A DNA stretch of 5,057 nt, from contig JBGPND010000305.1 of assembly GCA_041487355.1 (NCBI GenBank), forward strand, positions 1-5,057, written 5' to 3'. Origin of the DNA: JAMXLO01 sp041487355 (GTDB lineage Bacteria > Pseudomonadota > Alphaproteobacteria > Acetobacterales > Acetobacteraceae). The notes under the pieces were generated by a model that did not search any database, was not told the DNA's origin, and saw only the letters and a list, made by a program, of their open reading frames with translations. The translations under genes and the position numbers were made by a program. Within the stretch, counting starts at the first letter, position 1. Each line of letters begins with the position of its first letter. This document shows, one piece after another, positions 1-5,057 of the stretch.

Positions 1-172
1 AACCATCCAGGATCCAGGCCTCGATGGCGCCCAGCAACTCGATCTTTGGCAGCACCATTTGGCGTATTTTGGTCAGCACGGCCTGATCTGACCACGGGGC
101 ATTGGACACGAAATGCAGCAGCGACTGGTGTTTCGGCGCGGTCGAATTGCCCGGTTGGTAACGCCCAGGCAT
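1..172 (-). pseudogene. IS701-like transposase, fragment (5'-truncated, runs off window)
   Basis: This open frame reads 57 residues from an ATG at 172 and continues past base 1. From about residue 12 it reads APKHQSLLHFVSNAPWSD, then VLPKIE, GAIEAWILDG. I recognise this as the stretch just before and at the first catalytic Asp of IS701-like DDE transposases (family pattern HQSLLHFV..APWSD.....VLP.IE..G.IEAWI.D). Asp56 is the probable first catalytic residue. In full-length relatives several tens of residues precede the HQSLLHF motif. Here only about 14 do, and an in-frame TGA (the stop of the neighbouring IS1182 transposase) lies two codons upstream of the ATG. The native N-terminus is therefore missing, and the ATG is probably not a genuine start. 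The gene is most likely a dead remnant. Whether the C-terminal part survives lies outside the window. Family assignment rests on recalled motifs, not on an alignment. Confidence 0.72.
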
Positions 173-188
173 GGCCTTTCATGCCTGG
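165..188. repeat. 8-bp perfect inverted repeat at transposase stop codon
   Basis: CCAGGCAT (165-172) and ATGCCTGG (181-188) are exact reverse complements around an 8-base loop (173-180). The hairpin covers the TGA stop (179-181) of the IS1182-type transposase and the first ATG of the downstream IS701-like fragment. There is no T-rich tract on the minus-strand 3' side, so it is not a classical intrinsic terminator. It could weakly stop transcription, mark a recombination junction, or be chance. Confidence 0.5.
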
Positions 189-1609
189 ACCGCGGCCATC
201 ATCTCGGTGAACCCCACGATATTGAGGACTCGCCTGAGATTGTAGGCGAGCGCGGTCAGGCTGAACTCGGCGCGAACCTTCCGCAGACCTCGCATCAGGA
301 ACGCGCCCTGATTCATCCATTGCTTGATCGTGCCAAACGGATGCTCGACCGTCTCGCGGCGTCGATCGAGGATGCCGGGGTGCTGGTCGATGCGGGCCTG
401 CATCCGGTCCAGCACGGCTTCGTTCTCGAGCCGCGACACGGAACGGAAGCGGTTCCCCGTGCATTGCGATCGGATCGCGCAATCCCCGCAGGCCTGCTTG
501 TTCGTGTAATTGACCTTCTTCAACCCACGCTGAAGAGATGACGAAAAGGGTTAAAGACTCTGACCCGCCGGACAGAGGTAGCTGTCACTGACTGGGTCGT
601 AGCTGAACTCATCCTTGCGGAACAGACCCGCTTTGACCGAGGGACCACGCTGTGGACGCGGCACATACGGGTCCATCCCGGCCTTCTCGCAAGCCTCGAT
701 GTCCTCGATCTTGAAATAGCCCCGGTCGGCCACGACCGCGATCCGCTCCACGCCGAGAACCGCCTTCGCCGGCTCCGCGGTCTGCGTCAGCAGACCCATA
801 TCCACCACCTGGTTGGTGACCTGCTGCTCCACGATCAGCTTGTGCCTGGTATCCACCGCAACCTGTACGTTGTAGCCGACGGCAACACGCGTGTGCGCCG
901 CCATCGCCCGGCTGTCGGGGTCGATGAGCGAGATCTGGCTCTCTCCGGTCCGATCCAGCTCCGCCAGCATCGCCTTGCTCCGCTCACGCCGCTGCTGGAT
1001 CGCGGCGATCTTCTCGGCCAGGTTCTTGACCCGCGAGCCGCCCTTGCCGCTCTCGACGGCATCGCTCTTGTCGAGGCGCTGAAGGTAATCGTCGAGCCTG
1101 GCGTCAGCGGCCTCGATGAACTTGGTCAGCGACGCCCGCGTGAAATTACGATCCTTGTTGTTCACCGCCTTGATCCGCGTGCCATCCACCGCGAGCAGCT
1201 CCCGACCAAACAGGTCCAGCTCGCGGCACAGCAGCACGAACTGACGGAACACCTGGCGGAAGGCGTGAGCGTTGTCGCGCCGGAAATCGGCGATGGTCTT
1301 GAAGTCCGGCTTCAGGTGCCGCAGCAGCCAGATCACCTCGATGTTGCGATGGGTCTCGACCTCCAGCCGTCGGCTCGACCGCACCCGGTTCAGGTAGCCG
1401 TAGATGTAGAGCTTCAGAAGATCGGCCGGCGCATAGCCAGGGCGGCCTGTCACTTTCGGCTCAACACCGGCAAAGCCGGCCGCAGCAAGGTCCAGCTTGT
1501 CGACAAAGGCATCGATGAAGCGAACCGGATTGTCCGGCCCGACATAGTCGTCCACCGTCTCCGGCAAGAGCAGCGTCTGGGATCGGTCGTGACCGGTGAT
1601 GTGCGTCAT
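179..1609 (-). pseudogene. IS1182-family DDE transposase interrupted by one in-frame stop
   Basis: The frame reads 352 residues from ATG 1609, meets TAA at 551-553 (codon 353), and continues in the same frame to TGA at 179-181, for 476 codons in total. The N-terminal half has the DUF772-like region (about 15-125: VGPDNPVRFIDAFVD, GRPGYAP, YGYLNRVRSSR). The catalytic core shows D142 in LLAVDGTRIKA and D295 in VVADRGYF. Beyond the stop lies the expected glutamate, E422 in RRRETVEHPFGTIKQWM. Four cysteines (346, 374, 377, 383) form the usual Cys cluster and straddle the stop. The 352-residue product lacks the catalytic Glu and three of these cysteines, so it should be inactive. No frameshift is involved, because sequence on both sides is in phase and well conserved. 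A single C-to-T change (CAA to TAA) would explain it. Inactivation therefore looks recent. Readthrough is possible but nothing specific supports it. Confidence 0.9.
551..553 (-). other. Premature TAA (codon 353) within the IS1182 transposase
   Basis: The minus strand reads AGT CTT TAA CCC TTT TCG TCA. Before it comes YLCPAGQSL, and after it PFSSSLQRGLKKVNYTNK, which together match a continuous IS1182-type transposase. The next base is C, a context often described as relatively weak for termination, but no recoding hairpin is evident. A TTG at 521-523 could nominally restart a short C-terminal polypeptide, with no clear ribosome-binding site. Confidence 0.88.
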
Positions 1610-1615
1610 GCGGAG

Positions 1616-1621
1616 ATTCTA
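1616..1621 (-). promoter_or_regulatory. Possible -10 box of the IS1182 transposase
   Basis: The minus strand reads TAGAAT, matching the -10 consensus at five of six positions. It ends six bases before the transposase ATG (1609), so transcription from it would start at about the A of the ATG and give a leaderless message. No good -35 hexamer lies at the usual distance (the best is TTCCGG). No Shine-Dalgarno sequence is seen before the ATG, which fits a leaderless start but does not prove one. A chance match is quite possible. Confidence 0.22.
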
Positions 1622-1708
1622 TCGCGTCGCACGCCGCGCCGGAATCCAGGCAGAACGAGTTTTCACACGGTCTGCTTGAAATTCGCACCAGATGCCGTGG
1701 CCTGATCG

Positions 1709-1730
1709 TCCGCTTGCCACCCGCTGCGGA
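1709..1730. repeat. Weak inverted repeat downstream of the oxygenase gene
   Basis: TCCGC (1709-1713) and GCGGA (1726-1730) pair around a 12-base loop, starting 24 bases after the oxygenase TGA. The arms are short and no T-run follows on the minus strand, so a terminator role is only a weak suggestion. Confidence 0.2.
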
Positions 1731-1753
1731 AATTCAACACCACCGAACCGGGC

Positions 1754-2467
1754 TCAGGCGGCGTCGTGGAAGATGATGCCGAGCGTCTGCCGCCGGCCGC
1801 TCAGCACGCGGCTGACGCCGTGGCGCATCGTCACGCGATACGGGCCGCGCGTGCCCTGTGCCGGGCGATGATGCACCGGAAAGATCACCGCCTCGCCCTG
1901 GGCCAGGGGAACCACCGCGGCGCGTGACTGGGCGCGTGGGCGCTGCTCGACCAGGACGAACTCGCCGCCGGTGAACTCGGTGCCGGGCGCGCTCAGCAGC
2001 AGCGTGAGCTGCAGCGGGAACACCAGCGGCCCGTAGAGATCCTGGTGCAGGCAGTTGTAGTCATCAGGGCCGTAGCGCAGCAGCAGCGGGGTCGGCCGCG
2101 TCTGGCCGGCCGCGTGGCATTCCTCCAGAAACGCCTCCAGCGTCGGCGGGAACCGGCTCGGCTCGCCCAGGGTCTCGCGCCACTCATTGGCGATGGCGGC
2201 GAGTGGCGGATACAGCGTGGAGCGCAGCGCGCCGACCGGCTCCGGCAGTGGATACGCCAGATACTTGTATTCGCCGCGGCCGAAATTGTGCCTCTGCATC
2301 ACGACGCGGCTGCGGAAGCGCGTCTCGTCGTCGTAGAGCGCGGCCAGTCCGCGGCAGGCCGCCGCATCGAGCAGCCGCATCGTCGCATAGCCGTGCACGG
2401 CGAGGTCGGCGGCGGCGCGCGGCCAGTCGATGGCGGGGAAGGACCTGAGCGGCATGGGCCGCACCAT
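1754..2467 (-). CDS. 2-oxoglutarate/Fe(II)-dependent dioxygenase, Oxygenase-NA type (PF09859/COG3826)
   Basis: This is a complete 237-residue cytoplasmic protein with no signal peptide. It has the double-stranded beta-helix signature of 2OG/Fe(II) dioxygenases: H141 and D143 in YNCLHQDLYG bind iron, H216 in RHGVSRVLSG is the distal ligand, and R226 of SGRRQT should hold the 2-oxoglutarate carboxylate. The C-terminus TLGIIFHDA and the segment EFTGGEFVLVEQRPRAQSR are characteristic of the family I recall as PF09859/COG3826, whose members are predicted, not shown, to demethylate damaged nucleic acid oxidatively. Length and motif spacing look normal. Two starts are possible, ATG 2467 and ATG 2455 (Met5). 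Neither has a clear Shine-Dalgarno sequence. It lies 62 bases downstream of the repeat-protein gene on the same strand and could be co-transcribed with it. No ada, alkA or alkB-like gene is visible. A hydroxylase acting on another substrate is the main alternative. Confidence 0.88.
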   Translation of the reverse strand: MVRPMPLRSFPAIDWPRAAADLAVHGYATMRLLDAAACRGLAALYDDETRFRSRVVMQRHNFGRGEYKYLAYPLPEPVGALRSTLYPPLAAIANEWRETLGEPSRFPPTLEAFLEECHAAGQTRPTPLLLRYGPDDYNCLHQDLYGPLVFPLQLTLLLSAPGTEFTGGEFVLVEQRPRAQSRAAVVPLAQGEAVIFPVHHRPAQGTRGPYRVTMRHGVSRVLSGRRQTLGIIFHDAA

Positions 2468-2529
2468 AGGCCGCCGGCCCCGGATTGCACGTTCCGGACC
2501 TTGCTCTGGCAGCCGTTGCGCGTCCGCCG
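2468..2529 (-). other. 62-base spacer between repeat protein and oxygenase genes
   Basis: The spacer is very GC-rich. Just before the oxygenase start it contains a short GGCC-GGC-GGCC self-complementary stretch (about 2469-2479), which could form a small hairpin over the initiation region. I see no convincing -10/-35 pair, Shine-Dalgarno sequence or terminator. Co-transcription from upstream is therefore the simplest reading. Confidence 0.4.
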
Positions 2530-3630
2530 TCAGCGGTACTCCGTCCTCAGGTGGTGGACCAGCGGGTTGTCCCGGTCAGGGTGCATCAATTGGCGGAACT
2601 GGCGGCTCGGCCGCCCCAGGTGCCGCCTGCGGTATTGCCCTGCGTTGAATTGCGGCGACGGATCGATGTCGCGGAATGTGCCTGCCTGCAGGTAATGCGC
2701 GAACGGGTCGCGGTTGGTGCCCACCTCGTCGGCGTGCTGCTCGACATACCAGGCGACGTCGAACAGCGGCGTCGGGCTGAACGCCTGGCTGCGCCGGTGC
2801 GCCAGATAGTGAGCGAGCGCAGTCTGTCCCGGCTCGATCCCATAGGTCTCGCGATACCATCCAGGATCGAAATACGGCACGGGTCTGCGGCCGGCTGCCT
2901 CACCCTCCAGGATATAGTGCACCAGCGGATTGATCTTCAGTTGGGCAACGACGGGATTGGTGTGCAAGTACCAGCGCATGTCGAAATAGATGTTCGGCTT
3001 GCGTCCCTCGCGCCAGCCGTAGCGGCAGAAATGCTCAATCGCGTCCAGCGCCGCCTCATGCACGTCGGTGCCGTTGACCAGGTAGTAGTTCGGGTCGATC
3101 AGGCCCGAGGCTGCGACGACATGCAGGTCCGGGAACGGCTCGCGCTTCTCGCGCAGCATGTCGTCCAGGTAATGCGCAAACGGATCCTCGCCCGAGGCGG
3201 GATCGTCGCGATACGGCACGAGATGCAGGACGGCCCACAGCTCCGGCATAGGCGCGAAGCGGCCGGAGGTCCTCTGCGTGAGGAAATGCGCCAGGGCCAC
3301 GGCCTCCGGCGGCAGGTCGTAGGCGTCGCGGTACCAGGCGGGATCGAAGTGCCAGACCGGCCGGCGTCCTTCATGCTCGCCGTGGCGCAGATAATGCAGC
3401 AGCGGGTTCATGCCCGCTGTCTGCACGTCGGGATAATGTTCGAGGTACCATGCAGGATCGAAATACCGGTTCGGCTGGCGTCCCTCGCGCCAGCCGAAGC
3501 GATTGAAATGCAGCAGTGGCTCGAGGTCGGAACCGCGGACGTCCTCGTTCTGCAACAGGTACCAGGCGCCGTCGAACAGGCCCGACGCCTCCAGTTCCTC
3601 GAGCTCGACAGGATCGTCGTGGTCGCTCAC
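2530..3630 (-). CDS. Tandem FD-WY / NPLxHYL / EGRxP repeat protein, glycosyltransferase-linked
   Basis: I read 366 residues from GTG 3630, two bases after the TGA of the upstream glycosyltransferase gene. The frame stays open further upstream but would then overlap that gene extensively and does not look like the family. The protein is built almost wholly of about 35-45-residue units of the form (Y/L)FDxxWYxxxxPDVxxxxxNPLxHYLxxGxxEGRxP. Unit starts are near residues 18, 56, 94, 130, 175, 215, 253 and 289, followed by a degenerate tail (327-366). No signal peptide, membrane span or catalytic domain is seen, so a cytoplasmic solenoid-like scaffold is inferred. From memory, such repeats occur fused to glycosyltransferases or in polysaccharide and surface-glycan loci of alphaproteobacteria, but no biochemical role is known to me. 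The near-overlap with the TPR-glycosyltransferase implies translational coupling and a shared pathway. Function is unassigned. Confidence 0.85.
   Translation of the reverse strand: MSDHDDPVELEELEASGLFDGAWYLLQNEDVRGSDLEPLLHFNRFGWREGRQPNRYFDPAWYLEHYPDVQTAGMNPLLHYLRHGEHEGRRPVWHFDPAWYRDAYDLPPEAVALAHFLTQRTSGRFAPMPELWAVLHLVPYRDDPASGEDPFAHYLDDMLREKREPFPDLHVVAASGLIDPNYYLVNGTDVHEAALDAIEHFCRYGWREGRKPNIYFDMRWYLHTNPVVAQLKINPLVHYILEGEAAGRRPVPYFDPGWYRETYGIEPGQTALAHYLAHRRSQAFSPTPLFDVAWYVEQHADEVGTNRDPFAHYLQAGTFRDIDPSPQFNAGQYRRRHLGRPSRQFRQLMHPDRDNPLVHHLRTEYR
2653..3111 (-). repeat. Second copy (block B) of the four-unit repeat in the repeat protein
   Basis: Residues 174-326 of the repeat protein reproduce the unit order of residues 15-173. 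They contain an A unit (ASGLIDPNYYL...RYGWREGRKPN), a B unit (YFDMRWYL...NPLVHYILEG), a C unit (YFDPGWYRETYGIEPGQ) and a D unit (LFDVAWYVEQ...RDPFAHYLQAG). The D unit keeps the FDxAWY motif that has decayed in the first copy. Confidence 0.78.
3112..3588 (-). repeat. First copy (block A) of the four-unit repeat in the repeat protein
   Basis: Residues 15-173 contain an A unit (ASGLFDGAWYL...RFGWREGRQPN), a B unit (YFDPAWYLEHYPDV...NPLLHYLRHG), a C unit (HFDPAWYRDAYDLPPEA) and a degenerate D unit (ELWAVLHLVPY...EDPFAHYLDD). The block recurs 159 codons (477 bases) later. The 19-base DNA string at 3478-3496 is identical to 3001-3019, exactly 477 bases away. Confidence 0.78.
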
Positions 3631-3632
3631 GG

Positions 3633-5057
3633 TCAGTCGGCGGCGATGCCCTCGGCGCTGGCGCCCGGCTCGTCTGCCAGGGCCGCGGCCGCCTCGGCGA
3701 TCACCGGATCCCAGGCGCCGGGGGTCTTCTGGCGGAACAGGCGTGCGGTCGGGTACCAGGGACTGTCGCTCCGCTCGAGCAGCCAGCGCCAATCGGCGGC
3801 CTTGGGCACCAGGATCCAGACCGGCTTGCCGAGCGCCCCGGCGAGATGGCCCATCGCCGTGTCGACCGTGATCACGATGTCGAGGTTGGCGATCATCGCA
3901 GCCGTTTCGCCGAAATCGGTGAGCTCGCCCGAGATGTCGGCAAGTCCCGGGAACAGCGACAGCGACGCCTCGTCGGACTGCGGCAGCGGCTTCTGCAGCG
4001 AGACGAAGCTGGCGCCGCCGGCGGTGGCGAGCGGCGCGAGGCGAGCCAACGGCAGGGAACGCCGGCGGTCGTTGGGATGCGTCGGCCGGCCGGTCCAGGC
4101 CAGCCCGATCCGGCGCGTGCCGGGAGGCAGACGTGCACCGAGCCGCTCGCCCCAGGCCGCCACGCGCACTGGATCAGCGAACAGATAGGGGATCTTGGCC
4201 GGTATCGTCTCCAGCGTGGTGTGCAGCAGGCCCGGCACGCTGGAGAGCCGGCAATGCGCGGCGTGGCCGGGCACGTCGGTCCAGCGGTGGCAGTATTGCT
4301 TCACGCCGGGAATGCTCGAGAGCAGCGGCCCCATTTCGGCACTGCAGCCGAGGATCAGCTCCTCGCAGCGTTCGGCCGCCATCGGGATGTAGCGGGCGAA
4401 CTGGATGGTGTCGCCATAGCCCTGGTCGCCGACCATCAGCAGGCGGCCGTGCGGGATGCGCATGCCGTTCCAGGCCGCCGAGGTCATCTTCGGCAGCGTT
4501 CCCTTGCCGGCCTCGGTCTGGTTGCGCCATTCGTATTCCAGCCAGCCCGGCTCGAAATCGCCGAGTGCCAGCAGGTTCTGCCCGAGTGCGAGATGCCCGT
4601 CCGCGTGGTCCGGCTTGAGGCCGAGCGCGCGCAGCAGGCAGGCGGTGGCGTGTTCGCGATCGTCGACATCGGTGAACACGAGCGAGAGATTGACCAGGTG
4701 GTCCGCGTTCTGCGGATCGAGCCGGATTGCCTCCTGCCCAACTTTCAGCGCGTCCTGCATCCGATAGACGATGCGATACAGCGCGCTGAGATTGGCATAC
4801 CAGCTTGCGACGCCAGGCCGCGCCGCCACCGCGCGTTCCAGCAGCGTGATGCCGCGCTCCGGGTCATTGGTGTGGGCGGCCACCATGCCGAGCAGGGCGA
4901 GGGCGGAGGCATTTTCCGGCGACGTGGTGAGGACGTCGTTGCAGATGCCGGCGGCCTCGCCGAAGCGCCTGGCCTGTGCCGCCGCCTGGGCTCGCGCGAG
5001 TGCCTGGTCGGGCGTCTCGGCCGGGCTGCCCGTTGTGGTCGTGGCGGCTCCGCTCAT
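3633..5057 (-). CDS. TPR protein with C-terminal GT-B (family 9-like) glycosyltransferase domain
   Basis: This 474-residue protein starts at ATG 5057, the last base of the window, so an upstream start cannot be excluded and no ribosome-binding site is visible. Residues about 15-180 are tandem TPRs (units near 15, 49, 83, 117 and 151, with patterns such as NADHLVNLSLVFTDVDDREHA and HADGHLALGQNLLALGDFEPG). The rest is a two-domain GT-B fold of the heptosyltransferase/GT9-like kind. It has GDQGYGDTIQFARYIP (210-225), IGLAWTGRPTHPNDRRRSLPL (317-337), DFGETAAMIANLDIVITVDT (381-400), HLAGALGKPVWILVP (404-418) and DWRWLLERSDSPWYP (422-436). It lacks a signal peptide or membrane helix, so it is cytosolic and probably transfers a sugar from a nucleotide donor to a protein or lipid-linked glycan. 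TPRs would bind the acceptor. Donor and acceptor cannot be read from sequence. It is followed after two bases by the repeat-protein gene, which suggests a joint operon. Confidence 0.92.
   Translation of the reverse strand: MSGAATTTTGSPAETPDQALARAQAAAQARRFGEAAGICNDVLTTSPENASALALLGMVAAHTNDPERGITLLERAVAARPGVASWYANLSALYRIVYRMQDALKVGQEAIRLDPQNADHLVNLSLVFTDVDDREHATACLLRALGLKPDHADGHLALGQNLLALGDFEPGWLEYEWRNQTEAGKGTLPKMTSAAWNGMRIPHGRLLMVGDQGYGDTIQFARYIPMAAERCEELILGCSAEMGPLLSSIPGVKQYCHRWTDVPGHAAHCRLSSVPGLLHTTLETIPAKIPYLFADPVRVAAWGERLGARLPPGTRRIGLAWTGRPTHPNDRRRSLPLARLAPLATAGGASFVSLQKPLPQSDEASLSLFPGLADISGELTDFGETAAMIANLDIVITVDTAMGHLAGALGKPVWILVPKAADWRWLLERSDSPWYPTARLFRQKTPGAWDPVIAEAAAALADEPGASAEGIAAD

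Larger units (their letters stand above)
179..1670 (-). mobile_element. IS1182-family insertion sequence, decayed, right end apparently lost
   Basis: The element is defined by its transposase gene (179-1609) plus upstream sequence to about 1670. There, GTTTTCACACGG (1659-1670, plus strand) is a plausible part of the left terminal region, judged only by position and resemblance to terminal sequences I recall. I looked for a complementary GTGTGAAAAC-like sequence downstream of the transposase stop, between 1 and 180, and found none. An unrelated transposase reading frame starts six bases after the stop. Both outer boundaries are therefore uncertain, no target duplication can be assigned, and the copy is probably not mobile on its own. 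Confidence 0.6.
1610..1753. other. 144-base spacer: IS1182 left end and 3' flank of the oxygenase gene
   Basis: No gene is supported here. Reading along the minus strand, the spacer holds 24-45 bases past the oxygenase stop a weak inverted repeat (1709-1730). Next comes GTGTGAAAAC near 1659-1670, the probable IS terminal region, then the immediate 5' side of the transposase. GAAATTC occurs twice as a direct repeat (1678-1684 and 1729-1735). The exact IS/chromosome boundary cannot be fixed without another copy of the element. Confidence 0.5.

Noticed and set aside
3..15. ACCATCCAGGATC at the window start also occurs near 2858 inside the repeat gene
   Set aside because: It encodes different residues in different genes and frames (WILDG versus DPGWY). 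A 13-base match without flanking similarity is best explained by chance.
165..188. The hairpin at the transposase stop as an intrinsic terminator
   Set aside because: No T-tract follows the stem on the minus strand, and the stem is only 8 bp with an 8-base loop. It is kept as an inverted repeat only.
842..1705. A 287-codon plus-strand open frame opposite the IS1182 transposase
   Set aside because: It is the antisense shadow of a well-recognised transposase and shows no motif of its own.
2045..2695. A 216-codon plus-strand open frame opposite the oxygenase gene
   Set aside because: It is antisense to the dioxygenase, arginine-rich and low in complexity, which is typical of a shadow frame in GC-rich DNA.
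2530..3630. The tandem repeats as TPR or Sel1 repeats
   Set aside because: The conserved positions (FDxxWY, NPLxHYL, EGRxP) do not match the TPR pattern of small and aromatic residues or the Sel1 pattern. The array is a distinct repeat type.
3631..3792. Upstream extension of the repeat protein to an ATG at 3792 (420 residues)
   Set aside because: The added 54 residues overlap the end of the glycosyltransferase gene in another frame and are arginine/glycine-rich with no repeat pattern. GTG 3630, just after the upstream stop, is the better start.
2485..4188. A 567-codon open frame on the plus strand across the repeat-protein and glycosyltransferase genes
   Set aside because: It lies antisense to two genes with clear family motifs, matches nothing I recognise, and is poor in recognisable domains. 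Long antisense open frames are expected from the strong GC bias at third codon positions.

Overview
The window is GC-rich and every supported gene lies on the minus strand, so in transcription order it reads from base 5057 down to base 1. The strong GC bias at third codon positions, the TPR-glycosyltransferase architecture, the FD..WY..NPLxHYL..EGRxP repeat protein and the types of insertion sequence together suggest an alphaproteobacterium. An acetic-acid-bacterium-like or other Rhodospirillales lineage is my best guess, made from family knowledge and not from a marker gene.

Bases 5057 to 2530 hold two tightly linked genes. The first is a cytoplasmic TPR protein fused to a GT-B, family 9-like glycosyltransferase domain. 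Two bases after its stop codon, a GTG opens a 366-residue protein made almost entirely of about 40-residue repeats. These repeats have a higher-order organisation: a block of four distinct units (A-B-C-D) occurs twice in tandem, followed by a degenerate tail. The coupling suggests that the two proteins work together, probably in glycosylation of a surface polymer or protein. The sequence does not identify the substrate.

After a 62-base gap comes a complete 2-oxoglutarate/Fe(II) dioxygenase of the Oxygenase-NA type (PF09859/COG3826), with its HxD...H...R set intact. It may be read with the upstream pair. Its family is predicted to act on damaged nucleic acid, but no DNA-repair neighbour is visible here.

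Bases 1 to about 1670 are mobile-element debris. An IS1182-family transposase gene is complete from end to end except for one in-frame TAA at codon 353, which removes the catalytic glutamate from the main product. Six bases beyond its stop codon, a 5'-truncated IS701-like transposase begins and runs off the window. No right-hand terminal repeat of the IS1182 element is visible between them, so the two elements appear to have been joined by deletion or recombination. No tRNA, rRNA, CRISPR array or convincing intrinsic terminator was seen.
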